Positions 42,418 to 50,895 are shown, counted from the stretch's first letter. The stretch is 54,958 nucleotides of DNA from Candidatus Poseidoniaceae archaeon (GCA_028356125.1 JAOMTZ010000012.1:1-54958), one strand, 5' to 3'. The notes: a model not told the origin generated them from the sequence alone. Program-made: numbers and translations.

Positions 42418-43980
42418 ATGAGTAGCCAGCGTAGAGAAGACTGGCGGACACTTGGTGGAATCGAGGTCCCAAAAATAGCTGGTCCAGAAGTTGCAGGAAA
42501 ACCACCCTACACTCGTGGTATACACGACACAATGTACCGTTCTCGATTATGGACAATGCGTCAGTATGCTGGTTTCAGTAGTGCTGAAGAAACAAACGAG
42601 CGTTTCAAATTACTATTGGACAGAGGACAAAAAGGACTCTCTGTGGCTTTCGATTTGCCAACTCAGTTAGGTCTTGATGCTGATGATGAAATGAGCGAGG
42701 GTGAAGTTGGTAAGGTTGGTGTATCAATATCATGCCTTGATGACATGAGGTTGTTATTGGATGGAATCCCTCTGGACAAAGTGTCTACTTCAATGACAAT
42801 CAATGCTCCTGCAATGGTCCTACTTGCAATGTATGTGGCTGTAGCAGAAGAAAATGGAGTTAGTCAATCCCAAGTTCGCGGTACAATTCAAAATGATATA
42901 TTGAAGGAATATATTGCACGAGGAACACATATTTTCCCACCGGGCCCATCTATGAGGTTGATTACCGATATTTTCGAGCATTGTGCAGAAGAAATTCCTT
43001 CATGGAATACGATATCAATTTCAGGTTATCACATAAGAGAAGCCGGCTCGACAGCTGTTCAAGAAGTCGCATTCACAATTTCAAATGCTCTTGCATACGT
43101 CGAAGCGGCAATTGAAACTGGATTGGACATAGATACATTCGGTCCAAGACTTTCATTCTTTTTCAATTGCCATAACGATTTCTTTGAGGAAGCGAGTAAA
43201 TTTAGAGCAGCCAGGAAGTTGTGGCATGATCTGATCACTGAGAGATATTCTCCAAAAAACCCGAAGAGTGCTATGCTGAGATTCCACACACAAGTTGCTG
43301 GAGTTTCTTTGACCGCTCAACAACCGCTGAACAATATCGCAAGAGTCACAATTCAAGCATTAGCAGCCGTATGCGGAGGTACACAGAGCTTACACACTAA
43401 TTCCTATGATGAAGCATTAGGTCTACCTACGGAGGAGAGCGCAACTGTAGCACTACGAACGCAGCAAATCATAGCAGAAGAGAGTGGGGCTGCAAGTGTG
43501 GCCGACCCCCTAGGCGGATCATATCTTGTGGAGATGTTAACCGATGAAATATACAATCAATCCAAGTCAAAAATTCTTGAAATCGAAGAGATGGGTGGGG
43601 CTTTGAAAGCAATAGAGGCAGGATTCCAACAAAGAGAAATTCATGAATCTGCATGGCAACACCTTACACAAGTGGAATCGGGTGACCGAAATATTGTCGG
43701 TGTAAATCACGGCGTATTAGAAGAGGGAGAAATGCCACCTGTTCTAAAACCAGATCCGAATCTAGGTCTGATGCAACAAGAAAAACTGGCTATTCTCAGA
43801 GAATCAAGGAACCAAGAAGCAGTTGATATTTCGCTACAATCGATTCGTGAAGGTGCTGCTGGTGATACTAATTTGTTCCCGCTTGTTATTGAAGCCCTCA
43901 AGCATGATTGCACATTAGGTGAGATTATTGGCGCAATGAAAGATGAATTTGGAACATGGATGGCTCCAAGTGGTTTCTAG
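42418..43980 (+). CDS. Methylmalonyl-CoA mutase, large (catalytic) subunit
   Basis: Interconverts methylmalonyl-CoA and succinyl-CoA. 520 residues covering the TIM-barrel substrate domain: YRSRLWTMRQYAGFSSAEETNERF, SVAFDLPTQLGLD, MTINAPAMVLLAMYV, QNDILKEYIARGTHIFPP, ISISGYHIREAGSTAVQE, QPLNNIARVTIQALAAVCGGTQSLHTN and DPLGGSYLVE. The B12-binding domain (DxHxxG) is absent, as expected for the split archaeal enzyme; that small subunit is not in the window. The epimerase gene follows after 8 bases. Confidence 0.95.
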   Translation: MSSQRREDWRTLGGIEVPKIAGPEVAGKPPYTRGIHDTMYRSRLWTMRQYAGFSSAEETNERFKLLLDRGQKGLSVAFDLPTQLGLDADDEMSEGEVGKVGVSISCLDDMRLLLDGIPLDKVSTSMTINAPAMVLLAMYVAVAEENGVSQSQVRGTIQNDILKEYIARGTHIFPPGPSMRLITDIFEHCAEEIPSWNTISISGYHIREAGSTAVQEVAFTISNALAYVEAAIETGLDIDTFGPRLSFFFNCHNDFFEEASKFRAARKLWHDLITERYSPKNPKSAMLRFHTQVAGVSLTAQQPLNNIARVTIQALAAVCGGTQSLHTNSYDEALGLPTEESATVALRTQQIIAEESGAASVADPLGGSYLVEMLTDEIYNQSKSKILEIEEMGGALKAIEAGFQQREIHESAWQHLTQVESGDRNIVGVNHGVLEEGEMPPVLKPDPNLGLMQQEKLAILRESRNQEAVDISLQSIREGAAGDTNLFPLVIEALKHDCTLGEIIGAMKDEFGTWMAPSGF

Positions 43981-43988
43981 GTGATTGG

Positions 43989-44399
43989 ATGAAAATATAT
44001 CTAGACCATATTGGAATTGCGTGCGCCGACTTGGATGAAAGTTCTGGATTCTGGAAATTATTGGGATTAATCCAAGGTGAGGATGAAGTCGTTGAAGATC
44101 AAGGCGTTACAACTAGATTTTTTTCAACCAGTGAAGAAGATCCTTCTTCTCCAAAAATCGAGTTATTGGAGCCTACTTCAGAGGATACACCAATTGGTAA
44201 ATTCCTTTCAAAAAGAGGACCTGGTGTGCAACAAGTTTGTTTCAGAGTCGAAAACCTTGAGCGAATGATCGCAATACTACTGGAAAACAACATCAAAATG
44301 ATTGATTCGACTGCTCGTAAAGGAGCGCATGGAGCCATGATTGCTTTTGTTCACCCGAAAAGTACGGGCGGTGTCTTGGTAGAACTGGCTCAGAAATGA
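43989..44399 (+). CDS. mce: Methylmalonyl-CoA epimerase
   Basis: Vicinal-oxygen-chelate protein converting the 2S to the 2R form of methylmalonyl-CoA. 136 residues from ATG 43989: LDHIGIACADLDESSGFW at the start, KIELLEPTSEDTPIGKFL, GPGVQQVCFRVENLE and the last block VHPKSTGGVLVELAQK, with the metal-binding His/Gln/Glu set of the family. The upstream in-frame ATG (43956) lies inside the mutase and is not needed. Confidence 0.93.
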   Translation: MKIYLDHIGIACADLDESSGFWKLLGLIQGEDEVVEDQGVTTRFFSTSEEDPSSPKIELLEPTSEDTPIGKFLSKRGPGVQQVCFRVENLERMIAILLENNIKMIDSTARKGAHGAMIAFVHPKSTGGVLVELAQK

Positions 44400-44442
44400 G
44401 CAAATTACAAAATATGAAAAGCAGACTTGAGGACAGGTAATT

Positions 44443-44742
44443 ATGCGCACATGTCTGGACAGGTTAATTGCTCAACCTCATATCGATGGTCCAAGAGTTC
44501 GTAATGAATCTGAGTATGTTACCAACAGATTGGAACAATGTCGACACGACAAGATAATCACTAATGATGCTTTTTTGGATGCAGGAGCAATACAAGGTGC
44601 TCTAGACATGATTGCTAATCATATAGAAATGGGAATCTCTCAGAAAGAGATTCATGAATTGATTTTGCAACAAATTAAGCGAGCGCAGCGTATCGAAGAA
44701 AAACATCCAGGACTAGATGCTGCTTTAGAATCCGGAAGGTGA
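44443..44742 (+). CDS. Small helical protein of unknown function
   Basis: 99 residues, not recognised. Predominantly helical by composition: RTCLDRLIAQP, YVTNRLEQCRHDKI, IQGALDMIANHIEMG, QKEIHELILQQIKRAQRIEEKHPG. No TM segment, signal or metal motif beyond two scattered Cys. It lies between the mutase/epimerase pair and the ABC exporter, 9 bases before the latter, so may be co-transcribed with either. A 14-codon ORF (44396-44440) bridges the gap on its upstream side. Confidence 0.6.
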   Translation: MRTCLDRLIAQPHIDGPRVRNESEYVTNRLEQCRHDKIITNDAFLDAGAIQGALDMIANHIEMGISQKEIHELILQQIKRAQRIEEKHPGLDAALESGR

Positions 44743-44751
44743 GTTATTTAC

Positions 44752-45579
44752 ATGAACAAGCCACTTCTTACACTTACTGGAGTTGCAAAGAGGTTTGATG
44801 AAGTGGAAGCTCTAACTCACGTAGACTTGGATATAAATTCAGGTCAAGTCATAGGATTAGTGGGTGGTAATGGTGCAGGTAAAACAACACTACTCCGACT
44901 CATGGCAGGTGTTATGGAACCGACGATGGGTACAATTCTTTTCGAAGGTAAAAAAGTGTCAACCATGCGCTCAAAATTGGGAGTTGTGCCTGAATCAACA
45001 GGACTCTATTCTAGATTAACAGCTTGGGAGAACATCCGATACCATTCTCGAATGTATGGAGTTCCAGATGACATTGCTTGGAACAGAGTATCTCACTTCT
45101 CTAATAGGCTGGATTTAACAGATGCATTATCAAGACATACCAAGGGTTTCAGTAGAGGTATGAGGCAAAAGACCGCCCTACTGAGAGCATTAGCACATGG
45201 CCCAGACATACTGCTACTAGATGAACCAACAGCAGGACTTGATGTGACTAGTGCAAGAACTGTACGTTCATTGGTTGGAAAATTAAGAGATGAAGGTGGT
45301 ACAGTAATTTACAGCACTCATCATTTAGCTGAAGCACAACAGGTTTGTGATAGAATAGTAATAGTTCATAATGGAACAATACGAGCCGATGGTTCACCCA
45401 CACAATTACTTGAACAAACAGGTAAAGATAATCTTGAAGACGCATATGTTGCACTTACATCTGATAAAGCAAGAGCAAGAAAGGAAGATAACAAGAAAGA
45501 AGGTAAAATGTCAAAATGGTGGAGGAGACTCTTAACAGGAAGAACCCCAAATAATGAGGAGGTTGGCGAAGATGAGTAA
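44752..45579 (+). CDS. ABC transporter ATP-binding protein (NatA/CcmA-like)
   Basis: 275 residues. Walker A VGGNGAGKTTLLRLM (about 36-50), Q-loop region VVPESTGLYSRLTAWEN, ABC signature FSRGMRQK, Walker B DILLLDEPTAG, switch His in STHHLAEAQ. The layout and the C-terminal extension (ARARKEDNKKEGK) fit the DrrA/NatA family of single-domain export ATPases. The last 8 bases overlap the permease gene, a typical coupled pair. Energises the ABC-2 permease that follows. Confidence 0.92.
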   Translation: MNKPLLTLTGVAKRFDEVEALTHVDLDINSGQVIGLVGGNGAGKTTLLRLMAGVMEPTMGTILFEGKKVSTMRSKLGVVPESTGLYSRLTAWENIRYHSRMYGVPDDIAWNRVSHFSNRLDLTDALSRHTKGFSRGMRQKTALLRALAHGPDILLLDEPTAGLDVTSARTVRSLVGKLRDEGGTVIYSTHHLAEAQQVCDRIVIVHNGTIRADGSPTQLLEQTGKDNLEDAYVALTSDKARARKEDNKKEGKMSKWWRRLLTGRTPNNEEVGEDE

Positions 45580-46795
45580 TTCATGGCGATTTATTTCTAC
45601 CATTGCAAAAAAAGAAATCATTGAGTTCGTAAGAGATTGGCGTACTCTATTGGCATTGATTGTAATACCTCTTTTGATATTCCCTGCATTATTCATCGCA
45701 CTACCACTTCTTCTTCAATCTGAAGCTGCTGAACTAGATGCATTAGATCTAGAGGTAGTTTGGCAAGGTCAAATTAATGATGAATTGCAATTAGCTTTCA
45801 ATGAATCAAACTTATTATTCACTTATGAAGAAATGCCAACTGGTATTGAAAATCTATCAGACATTGGTGATGATGATGAAAGATTACGTTTACAAGAAGT
45901 GAGTGCAATATTCAGATTAACTGAGGATGGAAATGCTTCGTCTTGGAAATTTTCAATTCTATTTTTGTCAACTAGTGAAGCCTCTAATGAAGCACGTAAT
46001 CGCATACTGAATGCGATTACAATATGGGAAAGTGGAGTGGTTAACGGAACAATTGTCGAAGCAGGCTTAGATCCTGAGACGACATTAGACCCTGTGACAT
46101 GGGATGGCGACATCAATGAAACAGATGCTGCCACGAAAGGAGAGCAGGCTGGTTTGGTACTTTCATTATTCATACCGATGGTAATTGCGATTTGGACTGC
46201 TTCAAGCGCAATTCAACCGTCGATTGATATGACTGCTGGTGAGAGAGAAAGAGGGACCCTGGAAGCTCTGTTATGCTTACCTTGTACCAGAATGCAATTA
46301 CTGGCAGGCAAATGGTTAGCTGTAGCCACTATTACCAGCACTGGCGTGGCTCTTCAAATCGGAGGTTTACTATTTGCGATTTCGTATTTGGCATCATCAT
46401 CAGTAATTGGTGTCCCAGCAATATCGATAGCAAGTGCAATTTTGTTATTGGGAGCAGTTGTGATATTCGCAATAATGGTAGTTGCATTTGAGTTAGCATT
46501 AGCGATGAAAGCACATAGTGTAAAAGAGGCTGGTTCATTACTTGGACCTGCTGTTTTATTCATCATATTCCCTGCTCTGTTTACCCAAGTTCTCAACTTA
46601 GACAGTATCGAAGAATGGTGGTTTGCTATTCCATTGGTCAACATATTATTGGCAATGCGTGAATTATTACTAGACAGAGTGATTACTGAACACGTAGTTA
46701 TTTGGGTAGCTACAAGTATATTTTATGCAGGACTGGCAGCATGGTTTGCCGCTCGACAATTCAACCGTGAAGACCTTGTAGCTTCAATTTCTTAG
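45572..46795 (+). CDS. ABC-2 type permease (NatB-like)
   Basis: 407 residues from ATG 45572. An N-terminal KKEIIEFVRDWRTLLALIVIPLLIFP helix, a large external domain (about 50-200), then five further hydrophobic segments with MTAGERERGTLEALLCLP, the conserved ABC-2 coupling motif seen in NatB sodium exporters. Works with the overlapping ATPase. Substrate unproven; Na+ or a small lipid/peptide are options known for the family. A low-complexity 199-base gap follows (46796-46994). Confidence 0.88.
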   Translation: MSNSWRFISTIAKKEIIEFVRDWRTLLALIVIPLLIFPALFIALPLLLQSEAAELDALDLEVVWQGQINDELQLAFNESNLLFTYEEMPTGIENLSDIGDDDERLRLQEVSAIFRLTEDGNASSWKFSILFLSTSEASNEARNRILNAITIWESGVVNGTIVEAGLDPETTLDPVTWDGDINETDAATKGEQAGLVLSLFIPMVIAIWTASSAIQPSIDMTAGERERGTLEALLCLPCTRMQLLAGKWLAVATITSTGVALQIGGLLFAISYLASSSVIGVPAISIASAILLLGAVVIFAIMVVAFELALAMKAHSVKEAGSLLGPAVLFIIFPALFTQVLNLDSIEEWWFAIPLVNILLAMRELLLDRVITEHVVIWVATSIFYAGLAAWFAARQFNREDLVASIS

Positions 46796-46994
46796 GACCC
46801 ATGGGACAACCTTCAACAATAATAAATACAATGCGGTGTAAAATTAACACCATGAGTATAATGCACATCATAGCGGTTGCAATGAGATCTTGGGATGGCG
46901 GAATGAGGTCAAGAATTGCTAAATCCAAAAAACAAGGATAATACTGGAGTAATAGCATACGAATATCTATAACTGATTATTCATAGCCCGAACT

Positions 46995-47165
46995 ATGCCT
47001 AAGGTCAGTTTGGACATGCCATCACAAATTCTTGATGATATCAAGAAACATGTTGGAGACAATGGTAAATTCGTATCGGTAGCAGATGCTATCAGAACTG
47101 CCTGCCGCAAAATGCTAGATCAATTAGATGCAATTGATGCTAGACATGGAAGATTGGAGGAATAA
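46995..47165 (+). CDS. Ribbon-helix-helix DNA-binding protein
   Basis: 56 residues. ATG 46995 reads KVSLDMPSQILDDIKKHVG, then KFVSVADAIRTACRKMLDQL and a charged tail ending RLEE. A short beta strand with alternating residues followed by two helices is the CopG/NikR-type RHH pattern, so it should bind DNA as a dimer. Its stop is two bases before folE, so it heads the preQ0 operon and may autoregulate it; target and ligand are unknown. Confidence 0.75.
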   Translation: MPKVSLDMPSQILDDIKKHVGDNGKFVSVADAIRTACRKMLDQLDAIDARHGRLEE

Positions 47166-47167
47166 TA

Positions 47168-47743
47168 ATGAGAACAAGAGAAGAGGCAATGAATGCTGTA
47201 AAAACACTGCTAGAATATATCGAAGGAGATTCGAGTCGTGAGGGTTTGGTAAACACTCCCAAGAGAGTTATCGACTCGTTTGAAGAAATATATGCTGGGT
47301 ATTCCATGGATTCTGAAGAAGTTCTCTCTTCTACTTTCAATGGAGAAGGATATGACGGCATAGTATTGTTAAGAGACATCGAATTCCATTCAACTTGTGA
47401 ACACCATCTTCAGCCATTCAAAGGAAGGGCGCATGTTGCCTACATACCAACTGAAAGAATTGTTGGCATTAGTAAACTAGCTAGAATTGTAGAGTTACAC
47501 GCCAGAAGGCTTCAGAACCAGGAACGCATTACAAAAGGTGTTGCTGATGATTTAGAGACTGAATTGAACCCACTTGGTGCTGCAGTTATCATTGAAGCAG
47601 CCCATGGATGTATGCAATGCAGAGGGGTGTCAAAACAGAACGCAGTAATGACAACAAGCGCAATGCGCGGTGTATTCTTTGACAAAACTGAAGCAAGAAC
47701 TGAATTAATGCAATTAATACGAAGCACTCCTCTGTCTAACTGA
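47168..47743 (+). CDS. folE: GTP cyclohydrolase I (FolE, type IA)
   Basis: Converts GTP to 7,8-dihydroneopterin triphosphate, first step of preQ0 synthesis here. 191 residues with NTPKRVIDSFEEIYAGY, the zinc/active-site segment FHSTCEHHLQPFKGRAHVAYIP, GISKLARIVELHARRLQ QER and AAHGCMQCRGVSKQNA. This is the bacterial/eukaryal IA form. Most archaea instead use the unrelated MptA (IB) enzyme, so its presence is notable. First of four preQ0 genes in order folE-queE-queC-queD. Confidence 0.95.
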   Translation: MRTREEAMNAVKTLLEYIEGDSSREGLVNTPKRVIDSFEEIYAGYSMDSEEVLSSTFNGEGYDGIVLLRDIEFHSTCEHHLQPFKGRAHVAYIPTERIVGISKLARIVELHARRLQNQERITKGVADDLETELNPLGAAVIIEAAHGCMQCRGVSKQNAVMTTSAMRGVFFDKTEARTELMQLIRSTPLSN

Positions 47744-47752
47744 AGTGATAAT

Positions 47753-48349
47753 TTGCAAACATATCCAATCGTTGAGATATTCCATTCGGTACAGGGTGAG
47801 GCCTTCCATGCAGGAGTCCCCCATGTATTTGTTAGGTTTGGAAACTGTAATCTTAGATGTGAATGGTGCGACACTGATTTCCTTACTTATGAAGAAATGA
47901 ATCTAGAGGATATTGTTGAAACGATTCTTTCATTCAATTGTGAAAGGGTGATATTTACCGGAGGAGAACCATGTTTGCAGGACTTACAAACCATTGGTTC
48001 TGAATTGAAGAAACATGGCCTAAATCTCTCTGTTGAAACAAACGGCACAATAGAAGTTCCTGACATTATAGATTGGATCTGTGTGTCGCCTAAAGATCAA
48101 CTTTACCCCAATGTATCGATTAAACAGCGTGTTGGACATGAGTTGAAAGTTGTATTTTGTGGACAGGATTTGTCGATGTATGATGATTTAAAACAAGGTT
48201 TTGAACATCACTTCATTCAGCCTTGCTACATGGACACGAATTCTGTAGAACAAAATGGCAAAGATTTCGCTGTGGTTGAAAGACTAGTAAAGTCTAGTCC
48301 TGGCTGGAGATTATCTTTGCAAACACACAAATGGATGGGGGTCGACTAA
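47753..48349 (+). CDS. queE: 7-carboxy-7-deazaguanine synthase (radical SAM)
   Basis: Ring-contracts 6-carboxytetrahydropterin to 7-carboxy-7-deazaguanine. 198 residues beginning from TTG 47753: PIVEIFHSVQGEAFHAGVPHVFVRFGNCNLRCEWCDTDF holds the family's GEG-like substrate loop and the CxxxCxxC cluster motif; VIFTGGEPCLQDL and SVETNGT follow. No ATG is in frame near the conserved start, so the TTG is likely real. Its TAA overlaps the queC ATG (TAATG). Confidence 0.92.
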   Translation: MQTYPIVEIFHSVQGEAFHAGVPHVFVRFGNCNLRCEWCDTDFLTYEEMNLEDIVETILSFNCERVIFTGGEPCLQDLQTIGSELKKHGLNLSVETNGTIEVPDIIDWICVSPKDQLYPNVSIKQRVGHELKVVFCGQDLSMYDDLKQGFEHHFIQPCYMDTNSVEQNGKDFAVVERLVKSSPGWRLSLQTHKWMGVD

Positions 48350-49437
48350 TGCGAGCAGTAATGGCATTGAGTGGTGGAATGGATTCTACCGGTCTACTAA
48401 TTCGGCTATTAGTTGATGGATACAAAGTTAGTTGCATCTCATACGAATATGGACAAAAGCATAATGTTGAGTTAGAAAGAGCACAACAGAATATACAATA
48501 TCTATCAAAAATGGGTCACGATGTTGAGCATAAAATTGCAGATTTATCATCTGCAATGGGTTTATTCCATTCAGCCTTGACTAGTGATGACATCGAAATA
48601 CCAGAAGGTCATTATGAGGAAGAACAGATGAAAGCAACTGTAGTTCCTAATAGAAATGCAATATTCTCGTCCATTGTTTACGGATATGCCCTTTCTGTTG
48701 CTGTGAAAGAGGATACTGATGTCAAGATTGCATTGGGGGTGCATTCGGGAGATCATGCAATTTATCCAGATTGTAGGCCGGAGTTCTACGAATCACTTCA
48801 AGAATCATTTGCACTAGGCAACTGGGGTAGTGAAAGAGTATCCTTCCATCTTCCATATATCGATGGCGACAAAGAAACAATTCTGCGGGATGCATTGATT
48901 GCCTGCCAAAAGTTGAATCTTGATTTTGACACAGTATTTGCAAACACCAATACTTCATACAATCCCGATTCTAAAGGCCGATCTAGTGGGACAAGTGGAG
49001 CTGATGTTGAGAGAATACTAGCGTTCCACGCAATCGGAAGGAAAGACCCTGTAGAATATGTAACTTCATGGGAAGAGGTTTTGGAAAACGCCTTGAAGGC
49101 TCAATTACGCCATTATGTAATGAAAGAAAATGGAACGGAAAGGCCATTCACTGGAGAATACGATAAACACTACGAGGACGGAGTATACCACTGTGCAGAT
49201 TGTAATTTGAAACTGTTTACATCAAGTTCTAAATTTGATTCTGGATGTGGATGGCCGGCATTTAATGAAGAGTTACCGAATGCTAACATCACTCAAATCA
49301 AGGACACAAGTCATGGAATGACCCGAATTGAGGTAAGATGCTCGAATTGTGATTCGCATTTAGGGCATCTATTCCATGAATTCAAAGGACCCAGATACTG
49401 CATTAATTCCATTTGTTTAGATTTCAAGGGTGAGTAA
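48349..49437 (+). CDS. queC: QueC-like 7-cyano-7-deazaguanine synthase fused to MsrB
   Basis: 362 residues from ATG 48349. Residues 1-235 are QueC: PP-loop ALSGGMDSTG (8-13), EYGQKHNVE, a VVPNRNAIF active-site block and DHAIYPDCRPEF. The four zinc cysteines of QueC (TCYN and CGxCxxC) are replaced by Ser203, Ser213, Ser216 and Asp219 (TSYN and SGTSGAD). Residues about 238-362 are a full methionine-R-sulfoxide reductase B: SWEEVL start, GTERPFTGEYDKHYEDG, zinc pairs Cys282/285 and 331/334, FDSGCGWPAF, and catalytic Cys351 in RYCINS. The frame is continuous through the join. Function in preQ0 synthesis is inferred from the operon; MsrB should repair oxidised methionine. Confidence 0.9.
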   Translation: MRAVMALSGGMDSTGLLIRLLVDGYKVSCISYEYGQKHNVELERAQQNIQYLSKMGHDVEHKIADLSSAMGLFHSALTSDDIEIPEGHYEEEQMKATVVPNRNAIFSSIVYGYALSVAVKEDTDVKIALGVHSGDHAIYPDCRPEFYESLQESFALGNWGSERVSFHLPYIDGDKETILRDALIACQKLNLDFDTVFANTNTSYNPDSKGRSSGTSGADVERILAFHAIGRKDPVEYVTSWEEVLENALKAQLRHYVMKENGTERPFTGEYDKHYEDGVYHCADCNLKLFTSSSKFDSGCGWPAFNEELPNANITQIKDTSHGMTRIEVRCSNCDSHLGHLFHEFKGPRYCINSICLDFKGE

Positions 49438-49887
49438 ATGACAACAATAATTCGTAGATTCGTAGAGACCGACACTGGGCATCGCGTGCCTAATCATAAG
49501 TCGAAATGCCAGCACATGCATGGCCACAGATACCGTTTCGAAGCCGAAATCGAAGGTGATGTTGTTGAGGTAGATGGTGCATCCGAACAAGGTATGCTGA
49601 TTGATTTTTCAGATGTCTCTGCTATACTGAATGAATACGTCCACGATATAATCGATCATGCATTCGTAGTTTATGACGGAGATGAACTCCTACTTGAGAT
49701 GTTTAAACTACTTCCTCCGGAGCACAGAATCGTAAAAGTTCCATTTATTCCAACTGCAGAAAACCTTGCTAAGTGGGCATATGAACAAGTTGCGCCGCAC
49801 ATAAAAACTGCATATGGTAACAAGTTACGACTAGTTGCAATGCATGTTAGGGAGACTCCGAAGTCTTGGGCTTGCTGGAGGGAGTGA
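49438..49887 (+). CDS. queD: 6-carboxytetrahydropterin synthase (QueD)
   Basis: Makes 6-carboxy-5,6,7,8-tetrahydropterin from dihydroneopterin triphosphate. 149 residues. Motifs: DTGHRVPNHKSKCQHMHGHRY, with three zinc-binding His and the catalytic Cys; a QGMLIDFSDVSAIL block; IIDHAFVVY; and PTAENLAKWAYEQV; ending with a substrate-binding RETPKSWACW. The ATG follows the queC-msrB stop directly. The last 41 bases overlap the convergent methyltransferase gene. Confidence 0.95.
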   Translation: MTTIIRRFVETDTGHRVPNHKSKCQHMHGHRYRFEAEIEGDVVEVDGASEQGMLIDFSDVSAILNEYVHDIIDHAFVVYDGDELLLEMFKLLPPEHRIVKVPFIPTAENLAKWAYEQVAPHIKTAYGNKLRLVAMHVRETPKSWACWRE

Positions 49888-50683
49888 CTCTCTTTCTTCT
49901 TTCTCTTTGCCAATCTTCGTCTCCAGAAACCTTCTGAAGAGCAGTCGTTGCTTGCACAAGAGAACCAATCATTCTTTCAGCTTCGGAATCGATTGGTATT
50001 CCACGCATTATTACTCGGTCGTAAACATCAGCAATTAACTCGTTAATGTCACTATCAAGAGATCCTGCAAATTCGCTTATTGATTGCTTAAGAATCTGCC
50101 TTAGTTTTGGCTTAAGGCCTCGGTTCTTTTGAACGCCAAGAACAGATAAGCCATTCTTGACCCGGTCTCTGTGTAACTCATAGACACAATGACCTACTGA
50201 TTGTGATAGATTAGCAATTGGATACCCTTCCCAAGTTGGAAGTGTAAGTAGAATGTCGCACATATCTAGTTCCTCCGTGGAGAGGCCTTTGCCCTCCTCT
50301 CCGAAAACTAATGCTACTCTCCCCTCAAGAGTACGTACCCTCTCTGCGAATTCCCATGGTAAAACGAAATGTCTCTTGAGGACTTTAGAGCCAACTTCTC
50401 TTTTACCACTAGTTCCAACAACCAATGAGGCTTTTGAAATAGCATCTTTTAGAGAACTGTAAATCATTGCATCATCTAAGATTCTACCTGAATGTTTAGC
50501 ACGATTTCGTGCCTCTTCATCGTCTATCGAGCATTTCGGATTAACTAGCGATAACTTGGCAAAACCATGATTCAGCATAGCTCGGCACACTGCACCCAAA
50601 TTACCAGGATGATTTATTCCAACTAATACGATGTCCAATTCGTAAATTGAATCAGGTAGTGGAACATCTAAGCGATCTCCCAT
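49847..50683 (-). CDS. SPOUT RNA methyltransferase, TrmJ-like
   Basis: 278 residues from ATG 50683. SPOUT knot motifs: LDIVLVGINHPGNLGAVCRAMLNHG (motif 1), RVALVFGEEGKGLSTEEL (motif 2) and LPTWEGYPIANLSQSVGHCVYEL (motif 3). The arrangement and C-terminal helical extension (about residues 170-278, ending basic RERRKRVTP) resemble TrmJ, which methylates ribose 32 of tRNAs; other TrmH-family targets are possible. The start overlaps the stop of the small gene upstream (TAATG). Confidence 0.88.
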   Translation of the reverse strand: MGDRLDVPLPDSIYELDIVLVGINHPGNLGAVCRAMLNHGFAKLSLVNPKCSIDDEEARNRAKHSGRILDDAMIYSSLKDAISKASLVVGTSGKREVGSKVLKRHFVLPWEFAERVRTLEGRVALVFGEEGKGLSTEELDMCDILLTLPTWEGYPIANLSQSVGHCVYELHRDRVKNGLSVLGVQKNRGLKPKLRQILKQSISEFAGSLDSDINELIADVYDRVIMRGIPIDSEAERMIGSLVQATTALQKVSGDEDWQRERRKRVTPSSKPKTSESP

Positions 50684-50886
50684 TAGATGGCCTCCGAAAT
50701 CCATCTTGGATCACAAGGAGCGTAGAGGAAAAAGACCGCTTCTTCGTCATTCTCTCTATCCGGCATCACAATTGAATGCTTACGGAAACTATGATTGTCT
50801 CTCAAATGTTGAATTAGCATTTGTAATTCACTCTTACTGCCATGGACACTGACGGGAGTTCTATCCCAGGCGACTCTAATCGCCAT
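50683..50886 (-). CDS. Small conserved-looking protein between eS17 and the SPOUT gene
   Basis: 67 residues from ATG 50886 (GTG 50895 also open). Sequence MAIRVAWDRTPVSVHG, then LQMLIQHLRDNHSF and EEAVFFLYAPCDPRW. No recognised family. The strand-helix-strand pattern suggests a compact alpha/beta fold. Tight packing on both sides (TAATG with the methyltransferase, 9 bases from eS17) argues for real translation within the ribosomal operon. Confidence 0.6.
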   Translation of the reverse strand: MAIRVAWDRTPVSVHGSKSELQMLIQHLRDNHSFRKHSIVMPDRENDEEAVFFLYAPCDPRWISEAI

Positions 50887-50895
50887 TGAAATCAC

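Noticed and set aside
46801-46941. 46-codon ORF in the gap between the ABC permease and the RHH gene
   Set aside because: Met-rich sequence without recognisable pattern, and it begins five bases after the permease stop with several equally poor starts; not enough to call a gene.
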